Shown here: piece after piece, positions 54,789 to 63,286 of the stretch
How positions within the stretch are numbered: the first letter of the stretch is position 1
Layout: every line of letters starts with the position of its first letter
NCBI RefSeq assembly: GCF_017813365.1
Contig: NZ_JAGIZA010000019.1
Coordinates: forward strand, 1-64,000
Reading direction: 5' to 3'
DNA length: 64,000 bases
DNA from: Roseomonas indoligenes
Lineage (GTDB): Bacteria > Pseudomonadota > Alphaproteobacteria > Acetobacterales > Acetobacteraceae
Notes under the pieces: generated by a model
What the model saw: the letters and a program-made list of their open reading frames with translations, nothing else
Database searches by the model: none
Told to the model about the DNA's origin: nothing
Translations under genes and position numbers: made by a program

Positions 54789-56451
54789 CGTCACCCTCGC
54801 CACCCCCGACGATTTCGAGGGCTGGCGCGCCGCCGCCCGCGCCCTGGTGATGGCGGGCATCCCGCCGGAGGAGGTGGAGTGGCGCGCGGAGGGCGATCCC
54901 GTTCCCCTCTTCGGCGGTAGCCCCCCGCCGGCGCCGCCAGCGGAAGCCCCGCCGCCCCGCGTTCCCCGCGGTTTTCCGGACCTGGCTGGGCTTGTCATCC
55001 GCCATCGCGATCCCGCCCGCTTCGCCCTGCTGCACGGGCTTCTGCACCGGCTTCAGCAGGAGCGGGGGCTGCTGGACGATGCCGCCGACCCCGCCATCTC
55101 GCGCGCCAATACCATGGCCCGCGCCGTGCGCCGGGACGCGCACAAGATGCACGCCTTCCTCCGCTTCCGGGAGGTGCGCGTGGAGGACGGCGCCCTGGCC
55201 GCGCCCCTTGCCGAGGCCGGGCCCATGGGGGTGCCGGATACCGCCCCCACCCGCAGCATCGCCCCGGCCCTGCGCGACCTCGGCCCGCTCGAGGCATCCA
55301 ACGAGATGGTGCCCGAGCGCCTCGCCCCCGTGGCGGCTCCCGCCCCGGAGAACCGCTTCGTCGCCTGGTACGAGCCCGAGCACCACATCCTGCGCGCCGA
55401 GTCCGGCTTCTTCGTCCGCCGCTTCGCCATGCTGCGCTGGAGCATCCTGACCCCCGCCCTGTCCGCCCATTGGGACGGCGAGGCGGTGACCTTCGGGCCC
55501 GGTGCCCGCCGCGCCGACGCGCCCGCGGAGGACGCGGCCGAGACCCTCTGGCGCGCCTATTTCGCCTCCATCTTCAACCCCGCGCGCCTGAAGCCCGACG
55601 CCATGCGGGCCGAGATGCCCCGCAAGTACTGGCGCAACCTGCCCGAGGCCCAGGACATCCCCCGCCTGATGCAGGAGGCCCCGAAGCGCGTGGCCGAGAT
55701 GGTCGCCCGTGGCGCCACCCCGCCGGTCGAGCGCCGCCAGCGCGCGGTCCACCTGCCCGCCATCATCCGCGCCGCGCAGCCCGAGGCGCCCGGAGGCGTT
55801 GATTCCTCCATGCCTGCCGACCTGCTGACCCCCAACGAGGATTTCGCGGAAGCCCAGGCCGCGCTCCGCCGCGACCTGCTGGCGCGCAACGACCTGCCGC
55901 CCTGGGTTGCCAACGCCACCCAGCCCGTGATGGGCGAGGGCCCGCAGAACCCGCTGCTGATGTTCATCGGCGAGCAGCCCGGCGATGAGGAGGACCTGAA
56001 GGGCCAGCCCTTCGTCGGCCCCGCTGGCCGGTTGTGGAACAAGGCGCTGGAGGAGGCGGGCGTGCCCCGCGACGAGGCCTACGTCACCAATGCCGTGAAG
56101 CACTTCAAGTTCACGCCCACCGGCAAGCGCCGCCTGCACCAGTCGCCGGACGCCGGCGACATCACCTTCTACCGCCCCTTCCTGATGCGCGAGATCGGCT
56201 TCGTCGGGCCCCGCCTGATTGTCACGCTCGGCGCCACCGCGCTGCGCGCCGTCTCCGGTCGCGCCATGCCGGTGACGAAGGTCCGCAGCTCCCTGCTGCG
56301 GGACCCGGAAGGCCGGCCCTTCTACCCGACCGTTCACCCCTCCTACCTGCTCCGCCTCCCCGACCCGGCCGCGAAGGCAAGGGAGTACGACCGCTTCGTG
56401 GAGGATCTGGGGCAGGCCGCGGCCACCGCCCGGAACCTGCCGGCGCGCTGA
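54781..56451 (+). CDS. DUF4130 - UdgX-type uracil-DNA glycosylase fusion
   Basis: 556 residues. The first about 270 are the DUF4130/SAM-link domain. After a linker the UDG domain starts near residue 345: IGEQPGDEEDLKGQPFVGPAGRLW, YVTNAVKHFKF, and VHPSYLLRL at the C-terminus. The loop GKRRLHQ (His453) matches the KRRIH loop of UdgX, whose His forms a covalent link to the abasic site after uracil removal. The glycosylase may therefore trap itself on DNA. Overlaps the radical SAM gene by 8 bp. Confidence 0.92.
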   Translation: MHNVTLATPDDFEGWRAAARALVMAGIPPEEVEWRAEGDPVPLFGGSPPPAPPAEAPPPRVPRGFPDLAGLVIRHRDPARFALLHGLLHRLQQERGLLDDAADPAISRANTMARAVRRDAHKMHAFLRFREVRVEDGALAAPLAEAGPMGVPDTAPTRSIAPALRDLGPLEASNEMVPERLAPVAAPAPENRFVAWYEPEHHILRAESGFFVRRFAMLRWSILTPALSAHWDGEAVTFGPGARRADAPAEDAAETLWRAYFASIFNPARLKPDAMRAEMPRKYWRNLPEAQDIPRLMQEAPKRVAEMVARGATPPVERRQRAVHLPAIIRAAQPEAPGGVDSSMPADLLTPNEDFAEAQAALRRDLLARNDLPPWVANATQPVMGEGPQNPLLMFIGEQPGDEEDLKGQPFVGPAGRLWNKALEEAGVPRDEAYVTNAVKHFKFTPTGKRRLHQSPDAGDITFYRPFLMREIGFVGPRLIVTLGATALRAVSGRAMPVTKVRSSLLRDPEGRPFYPTVHPSYLLRLPDPAAKAREYDRFVEDLGQAAATARNLPAR

Positions 56452-56730
56452 GCGGCCCCAGGGGCGGGGAGAAGGAATTCTCCCCGCCCCTGGAACCCCA
56501 CCCCTCATCTTTTTCTTTCGGGCTGCCGCGGCATGCACGTCTGGCGGTTCGCCTCGGGTCGATGACCCGAGGCGCGGGACAAGTCCGCCCGCGCTGAACT
56601 GAGATCAGAAAACCTGCGGCGCCGCCCTTCGGTCATCGTATCTGCGGCAGCCCGATGCAGGTCCAGGAGGCTCAGCCTCCTGGCGGAGGGGTCCGGGGAG
56701 GCGGAGCCTCCCTGGGGCACCCGCACACCC
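56452..56730. repeat. Composite hairpin repeat, copy J
   Basis: Hairpins at 56458-56493 (16-bp arms CCAGGGGCGGGGAGAA, loop GGAA), 56550-56574 (arms CGCCTCGGGTC, loop GAT), 56663-56683 (arms CCAGGAGGC, loop TCA) and GGGGAGGC/GCCTCCC at 56695-56712. GGGCTGCCGC (56520-56529) can pair with GCGGCAGCCC (56644-56653), enclosing the middle hairpin. Convergent genes flank it. Confidence 0.92.
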
Positions 56731-57162
56731 CTATCCCGAGGTGAGCTCCGAGAGGCATCCCGCCTCGGTGCGGGACTCCGTGCCGGAGGCGCGGGCGGCG
56801 GCCCAGGCAACGCGGGGCGTGCTGGATTCGCGGTAGAGGACGACGTCCAGGGCGCAATGGGTGCCCTGGTAGAGCCAGATTTCCGCCTCGCCTTCCGGCC
56901 GGCGCCGTGTGGGCTGGCCGAGGGCGGCGATCACCCCTTCCCGCGTCTGGCCGAGCAGGGCGGAGACGCCGGAGGGCGCGCCGCGGCCGGTGGCCGGAAG
57001 GGTGCGGGGCGGCGGTTCGGTGTTGAGGCCGGCGAGGGTGGCGCGGTGGTTTTCCAGCACCTGCTGCAGCACTTCGCTGGCGGCGCGGTCCGGCCCGGAC
57101 GGGACGCAGCCCGTGAGGAGCAGGATCAGGAGGGGCGCGCGGAGGCCGGACAGGGCGGTCAT
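56731..57162 (-). CDS. Lipoprotein, SmpA/OmlA-like
   Basis: 143 residues. Signal peptide with lipobox LLTGC (Cys19). The segment LLGQTREGVIAALGQPTRRRPEGEAEIWLYQGTHCALDVVLY has the helix-turn-strand pattern of the SmpA/BamE-like fold (GxxxxxVxxxLGxPxxxR...WxY). Two Cys residues (in THCALD and AGCLSEL) could form a disulphide in the periplasm. Weak family assignment; secretion is clear. Confidence 0.8.
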   Translation of the reverse strand: MTALSGLRAPLLILLLTGCVPSGPDRAASEVLQQVLENHRATLAGLNTEPPPRTLPATGRGAPSGVSALLGQTREGVIAALGQPTRRRPEGEAEIWLYQGTHCALDVVLYRESSTPRVAWAAARASGTESRTEAGCLSELTSG

Positions 57163-57256
57163 CGCCGGGAATTTGCCGGAAGGAGGGGACGGGTACCCGG
57201 GGATGGCGGCGGGGTCGCCGAAGGGAGGGGCGCGCGAGGGGCGCGCCCCTTCCGGA

Positions 57257-57895
57257 TCAGATGCGGGGCGGGGCGGCGGGGGCGCCGGCCGGCTGGGTGG
57301 GCTGGGACGGCTGGACCGCGGCGGCCTGGGCGTCCGTCAGCATTTCCATGCGGCCGGAGAGCTGGCCGCCCTCCTCCACCGAGAGGCGGCGGCAGCGGGC
57401 CACGCCGAGCACCCGGCCGGTGGCGCGGATGGTCAGGTTGCCGCGGGCGGTGATGGTGCCGTCGAACACGCCGGCGATCTCCGCGTCCTCGACCTGGACC
57501 TCGCCCTTGAAGACGCCGGAATGGGTGATCTGCAGCTCGGAAGCCTGGATCATCTGGCTCTCGACCGTGCCGTCGACCACCAGGCGCTCGGCATCGGCCA
57601 CGGTGCCCTGCAGGGAGATGCCCTTGCCGACGACGAGGGTGCGGCGCTCGGCGGCGGCCGGGCGGCCCGCCGGGCGCGGCGGCATGGTCACGCCAGGGGC
57701 GCTCGGCGCGCCGGTCGGGGCGCTCGGGGCAGTCGGCTTGGGCGGCAGGCTCATGGCGGGGTCCTTGGGGGCTTGGCCCGGAGTGGGACGGAAGGGGGGC
57801 ATGGCCAGGTCGGGATCGCGCGAAACGGGCACGGTCGCGGGCTCGGCCTCGGAGGGCCCCTGCTCGGCGGGGCGGCGACGGAAAATTCCGGACAT
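57257..57895 (-). CDS. Bactofilin family protein
   Basis: 212 residues. A Pro-rich N-terminal half precedes the right-handed beta-helical bactofilin core: TLVVGKGISLQGTVADAERLVVDGTVESQMIQASELQITHSGVFKGEVQVEDAEIAGVFDGTITARGNLTIRATGRVLG. Forms cytoskeletal filaments at the membrane, often with peptidoglycan enzymes. Tail rich in Gln/Pro/Ala. AGGGGGAAC ribosome binding site before ATG 57895. Confidence 0.93.
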   Translation of the reverse strand: MSGIFRRRPAEQGPSEAEPATVPVSRDPDLAMPPFRPTPGQAPKDPAMSLPPKPTAPSAPTGAPSAPGVTMPPRPAGRPAAAERRTLVVGKGISLQGTVADAERLVVDGTVESQMIQASELQITHSGVFKGEVQVEDAEIAGVFDGTITARGNLTIRATGRVLGVARCRRLSVEEGGQLSGRMEMLTDAQAAAVQPSQPTQPAGAPAAPPRI

Positions 57896-58269
57896 GGCAG
57901 TTCCCCCTGGCGAAGGCTGTCGTGGCGCGGCGCGGCCCCGGGGATGATGCCGGAACCCGGGGACCCCAACGGCCTCCGGCCTGGCGGGAACGCCTTGGCC
58001 CCGCGCCTGCGGGGATGGGCTATCACGGGCGGGAGGCCGCGGACAACGCCCCAGGGGCAGCGATCTTCCCAGGCCGGGCGGATTTTTCCGCGGGCGCCGG
58101 GCCAGGGCCGCCGGTTTTCCGCCATGGCGCCATGGTCTTCGCCCCAGGGTCTTTGCCTGATGGTCATGATGCGGGCGCGCTGGTATGGCGCGCGGGCATG
58201 GGCGGAACCGGGTCGATCCGGGGCATCGTCGATCCCGGGCAAAGGGATCGGGCATAGGGGATTTTGGGC
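57896..58269. other. Intergenic region between divergent bactofilin and PfkB genes
   Basis: About 370 bp with several inverted-repeat-rich GC stretches but no frame I can support; a 111-residue plus-strand frame (57922-58257) is low-complexity Gly/Arg/Pro and lacks a ribosome binding site. It presumably holds both promoters. Confidence 0.35.
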
Positions 58270-59256
58270 ATGGCGGATCGGCAGGCGCTGGACATCCTGG
58301 GCATCGGCAACGCCATCGTGGACGTGGTGGCCTCCGCCACCGACGCCACGCTGACGGAGTGGGGCATGGCCAAGGGCAGCATGGCCCTGGTGGACACCGC
58401 CCGCGCCAACGCCATCCATGCGGCCGTGGGGGAGGGCGTGCAGACCGGCGGCGGATCCGCCGCCAACACCTGCGCCGCCGCCGCCGCGCTGGGCGCGAAG
58501 GTCGGCTATCTCGGCAAGGTGGCGGAGGACGCGCCCGGCCAGGCCTTCGCCGAGGATCTGAAGAAGCTCGGCATCCACTTCCCGACGAAGCCGCTGAAGG
58601 GCGGCGCCCCGACCGCGCGCTGCCTCATCCTCGTCACCCCCGACGGGCAGCGGACGATGAACACCTATCTCGGCGCCTGCGTGACCTTCGGGGAGGAGGA
58701 CGTGGACCAGGGCGCGGTGGAATCGGCCGCCGTGACCTACCTGGAGGGCTATCTCTACGACCCGCCGGAGGCCCAGGCGGCCTTCCGCAAGGCGGCCCGC
58801 ATCGCGCACGCGGCGGGGCGGCAGGTGGCCATCACCCTTTCCGACAGCTTCTGCGTCGGGCGCCACAAGGCCGCCTTCCTCGATTTCATCGCGCGGGACG
58901 CCGACATCGTCTTCGCCAACGAGGATGAGGCGCTGGCCCTGTTCGATGCGGTGGATGTCGAGGCGGCGACCCAGGCCTTCGCGGCCACGGGCAAGCTGGT
59001 GGCGCTGACCCGCAGCGAGAAGGGCAGCCGGATCATCAGCCCGAAGGAGGGCGTGATCGAGGTGCCGGCCGTGCCCACCACGCCCATCGATTCCACCGGC
59101 GCGGGCGATGCCTATGCCGCCGGCTTCCTGGCCGCCCATGCGCGCGGCCTGCCGCTGGCCGAGTGCGGCCGCTGGGGCAGCGTGGCCGCCAGCGAGGTGA
59201 TCTCCCATTTCGGCGCCCGCCCGCAGGCGGACCTGCGCCGCCTCGTCGGGGCCTGA
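58270..59256 (+). CDS. PfkB-family sugar/nucleoside kinase (adenosine kinase-like)
   Basis: 328 residues. GGGSAANTCAAAAALGAKVGYLGKVAEDAPGQ and the C-terminal ATP/Asp motif TPIDSTGAGDAYAAGFLAAH with catalytic Asp. Closest in pattern to adenosine kinase-like PfkB proteins of alphaproteobacteria. Substrate not certain. ATG 58270 preferred over TTG 58264. Confidence 0.9.
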   Translation: MADRQALDILGIGNAIVDVVASATDATLTEWGMAKGSMALVDTARANAIHAAVGEGVQTGGGSAANTCAAAAALGAKVGYLGKVAEDAPGQAFAEDLKKLGIHFPTKPLKGGAPTARCLILVTPDGQRTMNTYLGACVTFGEEDVDQGAVESAAVTYLEGYLYDPPEAQAAFRKAARIAHAAGRQVAITLSDSFCVGRHKAAFLDFIARDADIVFANEDEALALFDAVDVEAATQAFAATGKLVALTRSEKGSRIISPKEGVIEVPAVPTTPIDSTGAGDAYAAGFLAAHARGLPLAECGRWGSVAASEVISHFGARPQADLRRLVGA

Positions 59257-59309
59257 ACCGCCAAGCCTGCTTCAACGATCGGGCTTGCCGGATACGATCC
59301 AGCGTTTAG

Positions 59310-60500
59310 ATGCAACGAATGGTTCCATCCCTCGCAATGCCCGCCCTCACCGCCACCAGCGCCATGGGCGTGGGGGTGGAGGCGACGCGGGCGGCGCTGC
59401 ACGCGCGGCGCGGCGGCCTTGCGCCCTGCGACCTGCCGGGCATGCCGCCGGGCATCTGGGTCGGCCGCGTCCCCGGGCTGGAGGAGGTGGCGCTGCCGGC
59501 GGAGCTGGCGCGCTTCGATTGCCGCAACAACCGCTTGGCGGAACTGGCCCTGCGCCAGGACGGGTTCGAAGCGGCCGTGCGGGAGGCCGCAGGCCGCTTC
59601 GGGGCACACCGCGTGGCCGTGGTGCTGGGCACCAGCACCGCCGGCATCGCGGAGACCGAGGCCGCCTATGCCCGCCGGGCCGAGGACGGCACCCTGCCGG
59701 GTGATTTCGACTTCGCCCATACCCACGACCTGCACGCCCTGCCCCGCTACGTCCGCGCCCGGCTGGGGCTGCGCGGCCCCGTCGTCTCCATCTCCACCGC
59801 CTGCACCTCCGGCGCGCGCAGCTTCCTGGAGGCCGGCGCGCTGATCGCGGCCGGGGTCTGCGACGCGGCGGTGGTCGGCGGCGTGGACACGCTCTGCCGG
59901 ATGACGCTGCACGGCTTCAACGCGCTGGAACTGCTGAGCAAGGCCGCCTGCCGCCCCTGCGCGGCGGACCGGGACGGGATCTCCATCGGCGAGGCGGCGG
60001 GCTTCGCCCTGCTGATGCGGCCGGAGGACGCGGCCCCCGGCGCCCCTCTCCTGCTCGGCACAGGGGCCAGCGCGGACGGGCACCACATGTCCTCCCCCCA
60101 CCCCGAGGGCCTCGGCGCCGTGGCCGCGATGCGCGCGGCGCTGGAGGCGGCGGGCGGCGAGCCGGTGGACTACATCAACCTCCACGGCACGGGCACGCGG
60201 GCGAATGACGCGATGGAGGGGGTGGCCGTGCGCGCCCTGTTCGGGGATTCCGTGCCCTGCTCCTCCACCAAGGGCTGGACGGGCCATACCCTCGGCGCCT
60301 CCGGCGCGCTGGAGGCGGTGATCGCGGCGATCTGCGTGGCGGACGGGCTGGTGCCGGGCTGCCTGGGCCTGGAGGCCGGGGACCCCGCTTTCGGGGTGGA
60401 TGTGGCGACGGAAAACCGGGCCCGGCCGGTGCGGCGGGTGCTCAGCAACTCCTTCGGCTTCGGCGGAAGCAACTGCGCCCTTGTCATCGGGCGGGCGTGA
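59310..60500 (+). CDS. Beta-ketoacyl-ACP synthase (aryl-polyene-type KS)
   Basis: 396 residues, thiolase fold. Catalytic Cys165 (ISTACTSGARSF), His292 (LHGTGTRAND) and His326 (GHTLGASGALEA) are all present, so it is an active condensing enzyme; FGFGGSNCALVI closes the fold. With the chain-length-factor-like, dehydratase and ketoreductase genes downstream it forms the elongation core seen in aryl polyene clusters. A repeat copy separates it from those genes. ATG 59337 is an alternative start. Confidence 0.9.
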   Translation: MQRMVPSLAMPALTATSAMGVGVEATRAALHARRGGLAPCDLPGMPPGIWVGRVPGLEEVALPAELARFDCRNNRLAELALRQDGFEAAVREAAGRFGAHRVAVVLGTSTAGIAETEAAYARRAEDGTLPGDFDFAHTHDLHALPRYVRARLGLRGPVVSISTACTSGARSFLEAGALIAAGVCDAAVVGGVDTLCRMTLHGFNALELLSKAACRPCAADRDGISIGEAAGFALLMRPEDAAPGAPLLLGTGASADGHHMSSPHPEGLGAVAAMRAALEAAGGEPVDYINLHGTGTRANDAMEGVAVRALFGDSVPCSSTKGWTGHTLGASGALEAVIAAICVADGLVPGCLGLEAGDPAFGVDVATENRARPVRRVLSNSFGFGGSNCALVIGRA

Positions 60501-60827
60501 GGACTTGCGCGGCTTGATCCTGGCGGCGGTTCGTTCTGGCCTGGCCTCGCGAGTGGCCTCAGGGGGAGAGAAGGAATTCTCTCCCCCTAGACCCCCTCTC
60601 ATCTTCTTCTATCGGGCTGCCGCGGAGTGCTTCGCTGGCGGCGCGCCTGAGGTCGATGACCTCAGGCGACTGACAGGGCGGTCCGGGCCGACACGGCATC
60701 GAACAGCCTTCCAGCGCCGCCTTTCGATCATTGCGTCCGCGGCAGCCCAGGGCAGGTCCAGGAGCCTCGGGCTCCTGGCGGAGGGTCCAGGGAGGCAGAG
60801 CCTCCCTGGGGTCACGGGAACCGCACC
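60501..60827. repeat. Composite hairpin repeat, copy K
   Basis: Hairpins at 60561-60588 (12-bp arms AGGGGGAGAGAA, loop GGAA), 60644-60668 (arms CGCCTGAGGTC / GACCTCAGGCG, loop GAT), 60758-60778 (arms CCAGGAGCC, loop TCG) and 60787-60809 (10-bp arms CCAGGGAGGC, loop AGA). GGGCTGCCGCGGA (60614-60626) pairs perfectly with TCCGCGGCAGCCC (60736-60748). It lies inside the KS cluster, between co-directional genes. Confidence 0.93.
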
Positions 60828-61610
60828 ATGAAGTGCCGGATTGCTGGCGTCGGCCTCCTCGGGCCGGGCCTGCCGGGCTGGGAGGCCTCCCGCGCCGCCC
60901 TGACCGGGGAGGCACCTTGGAAGCCGGAGCCTGTCGCCCTGCCGCCGCCCCCCGCCCTGCCCGCGACCGAGCGGCGGCGCACCAGCGCCTCCGTCCGGCT
61001 GGCACTGGCTGCCGCGGGGGAGGCCGCCGCAGCATCCGGCCTGCCGGCGGCGGAGCTGGAAACGGTCTTCGCCTCCTCCAACGGGGACGGGGCGGTGGTG
61101 GGGTCCATCCTGGACGCGCTCTCGACCGGGGACGGGGCAATCTCCCCCACGCAGTTCCACAATTCCGTCCACAATGCCGCGGCGGGGTATTGGGGGATCG
61201 CGGCGGGATCCACGCGCGCTTCCGTCAGCCTTGGCGGGCATGACGACAGCTTTCCATCGGGGCTGATGCAGGCGGTGGCGGCGGTCGTCGCGCGCGGCGT
61301 GCCCGTGCTGTTCTGCGCCTACGACGCGCCGCTTCCCCTGCCGCTGCACGCCCATCGCCGGACCGAGGCACCCTTCGCCGCCGCGCTGGTGCTGGTGCCG
61401 GAGGCGCATGGGGCGGGCACGCCGCTGGCGGTGGAGCTCGCGGAGGCGGCGGAGGAGGGCTCGGCGGGGGCGCTGGCCTCGCTGGTGGCGGGCAATCCGG
61501 CCGCCCGTGCGCTGCCGCTGCTCCGGGCATTGGCAGCGGGCCATGCCGCGCGGATCGGGCTGCCGCTGGCCGATGGCGGGGCGGTGGTGCTGGAGCTGGG
61601 CACGCCGTGA
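60828..61610 (+). CDS. Beta-ketoacyl synthase chain-length-factor-like protein
   Basis: 260 residues of the short ketoacyl-synthase family (ketoacyl-synt_2) found next to KS in aryl polyene clusters. It has ASSNGDGAVVGSILDALS and SPTQFHNSVHNAAAGYWGIAAGSTRASVSL, where the active-site Cys of a true KS is missing, so it should partner the upstream KS as CLF. Stop overlaps the next start (GTGA). Confidence 0.9.
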   Translation: MKCRIAGVGLLGPGLPGWEASRAALTGEAPWKPEPVALPPPPALPATERRRTSASVRLALAAAGEAAAASGLPAAELETVFASSNGDGAVVGSILDALSTGDGAISPTQFHNSVHNAAAGYWGIAAGSTRASVSLGGHDDSFPSGLMQAVAAVVARGVPVLFCAYDAPLPLPLHAHRRTEAPFAAALVLVPEAHGAGTPLAVELAEAAEEGSAGALASLVAGNPAARALPLLRALAAGHAARIGLPLADGGAVVLELGTP

Positions 61611-62032
61611 CGACGCCGAGCGTGCCGCATGCGGGCGCCATGCGGCTGCTGGACCGGGTGGCCGCGCATGACGCGGATTCCATCGCCTGCACCGCCACCT
61701 CGCACCGCGATCCGTCCAACCCGCTGCGGCGGAACGGGATGCTGCCCGCAGTCTGCGGGGTGGAGTACGCGCTGCAGGCCATGGCGGCGCATGGCGCGCT
61801 GACCGGCGATGGGGACGCGCAGCCGCCGGGATACCTCGCCAGCCTGCGTGGCGTGGAGATGGCGGTGGAGCGGCTGGACGACATCGCCGCCGATCTGCAG
61901 GTGGAGGCGCGCGCCCTGTCACGCGCCGCGCGCGGCTTCGTCTACACGTTCACGCTTGCGGCGGGGGATCGCATCCTGCTCTCCGGCCAGGCGGCCATTA
62001 TCATCCCGGAAGCCCCCCCGGAGACGCCATGA
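61607..62032 (+). CDS. 3-hydroxyacyl-ACP dehydratase (ApeP-like)
   Basis: 141 residues, hot-dog fold: VPHAGAMRLLDRVAAHDADSIACTATSHRDPSNPLRRNGMLPAVCGVEYALQAMAAHGAL. The pattern with a PHAGAM start and GVEYALQAMAAH helix is that of ApeP-type dehydratases. GTG start at 61607 overlaps the upstream stop. Removes water in polyene chain growth. Confidence 0.88.
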   Translation: MTTPSVPHAGAMRLLDRVAAHDADSIACTATSHRDPSNPLRRNGMLPAVCGVEYALQAMAAHGALTGDGDAQPPGYLASLRGVEMAVERLDDIAADLQVEARALSRAARGFVYTFTLAAGDRILLSGQAAIIIPEAPPETP

Positions 62033-62745
62033 TCCGCGCGATCGTCAGCGGCGGTGCCAGTCCCATCGGCGCCGCCATCTCCCGCGCCCTGGCGCGCGAC
62101 GGACACCATGTGATCGTCCATGCCAGCGCCAACCCGGAGCGCGCGACGGCCCTGGCGGCGGAGATCGCTTCCACCGGCGGCAGCGCGGAGGCCGTGACCT
62201 TCGACCTGACGGACGCCGCCGCCTGCGAGGCGGCGCTGGCCGCCGTTCTGGAAGCCGGCGCGGTGCAGGTGGCCGTGCACAACGCCGGCACGCATGACGA
62301 CGCACCGATGGCCGGCATGTCCGCGCATCAGTGGCACTCCGTGGTGGACGTCTCGCTGAACGGCTTCTTCCACCTGATGCGGCCGCTGCTGCTGCCGATG
62401 ATCGGCACGCGCTTCGGGCGCATCATCGCCGTCTCCTCCGTCTCCGGCGTGATGGGCAATCGCGGCCAGGCGAACTACGCCGCCGCCAAGGCGGGGCTGC
62501 ACGGCGCGGTGAAGTCGCTCTCCATGGAGTGCGCGCCGCGCGGCGTGACGGCGAACGCGGTGGCGCCCGGCCTCGTCGAGAGCCCCGCCGCCGCGTCCTT
62601 CACGCCGGAGCAGATCCGGGGGATGGTGCCCGCGCGCCGCGCCGGGCGGCCGGAGGAGGTGGCGGACCTCGTCGCCTTCCTCGCCTCCCCCCGCGCGGGC
62701 TACATCACCGGGCAGGTAATCTCCATCAACGGGGGAATGGCGTGA
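62029..62745 (+). CDS. 3-oxoacyl-ACP reductase (FabG/ApeQ-like)
   Basis: 238-residue short-chain dehydrogenase. Cofactor motif VSGGASPIGAAISRALA, NAG at HNAGTHDD, catalytic Ser in AVSSVSG and Tyr-x3-Lys in QANYAAAKAGLHG. C-terminal [14 protein letters not shown]. Reduces 3-ketoacyl-ACP with NADPH. ATGA overlap with the dehydratase gene and GTGA overlap with the next gene. Confidence 0.93.
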   Translation: MIRAIVSGGASPIGAAISRALARDGHHVIVHASANPERATALAAEIASTGGSAEAVTFDLTDAAACEAALAAVLEAGAVQVAVHNAGTHDDAPMAGMSAHQWHSVVDVSLNGFFHLMRPLLLPMIGTRFGRIIAVSSVSGVMGNRGQANYAAAKAGLHGAVKSLSMECAPRGVTANAVAPGLVESPAAASFTPEQIRGMVPARRAGRPEEVADLVAFLASPRAGYITGQVISINGGMA

Positions 62746-63278
62746 CGATCGAGACCCTCTCGACGCGGCTGGCTTACGAGAATCCCTGGACCCGCGTGCG
62801 CGAGGACATCATCCGGCGCGAGGACGGGTCCCAGGGCCTGTATGGCGTCGTCGAGCGCTCCGACTTCGTGGTGGTGGTGCCGGTCCAGGACGGGCGCGTG
62901 ACGCTGGTGGAGCAGTTCCGCTACCCCGTGCAGCGCCGCATGTGGGAGTTCGTGATGGGCATGTGGGAGACCCGCCCGGGCACGGACCCTGCGAGGATCG
63001 CGGCGGGTGAGCTGCGCGAGGAAACCGGGCTGATCGCCGGCCGCATGACCTATGCCGGGGAGATGTTCCAGGGCGCCGGCTACTGCAACCAGCGCGGGCA
63101 CGTCTTCCTCGCCACCGAGCTGACCGCCGGCGAGACGGCGCGCGAGACGACGGAGCAGGACCTGGTCTGCCGCGACTTCCCGCTCGCCGAGGTGGAGGCG
63201 ATGCTGCGCGACGGCGTGATCGTGGACGCGATGAGCATGGCCGCCTTCGGCCTGCTGCGCCTGAAGGGGCTGATCTAG
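62742..63278 (+). CDS. Nudix hydrolase (degenerate Nudix box)
   Basis: 178 residues from GTG 62742. ADP-ribose-pyrophosphatase-like fold ([28 protein letters not shown]). The Nudix box region is [25 protein letters not shown]: the catalytic Glu pair in ELREE is kept but the usual Arg of REL is Gly and the first Glu of the box is not in place. It may have altered metal use or substrate. Its GTG overlaps the ketoreductase stop, but it may not belong to that pathway. Confidence 0.88.
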   Translation: MTIETLSTRLAYENPWTRVREDIIRREDGSQGLYGVVERSDFVVVVPVQDGRVTLVEQFRYPVQRRMWEFVMGMWETRPGTDPARIAAGELREETGLIAGRMTYAGEMFQGAGYCNQRGHVFLATELTAGETARETTEQDLVCRDFPLAEVEAMLRDGVIVDAMSMAAFGLLRLKGLI

Positions 63279-63286
63279 GCACTCCG

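Noticed and set aside
57922-58257. 111-codon plus-strand frame before the PfkB gene
   Set aside because: Gly/Arg/Pro-rich, no ribosome binding site and no family.
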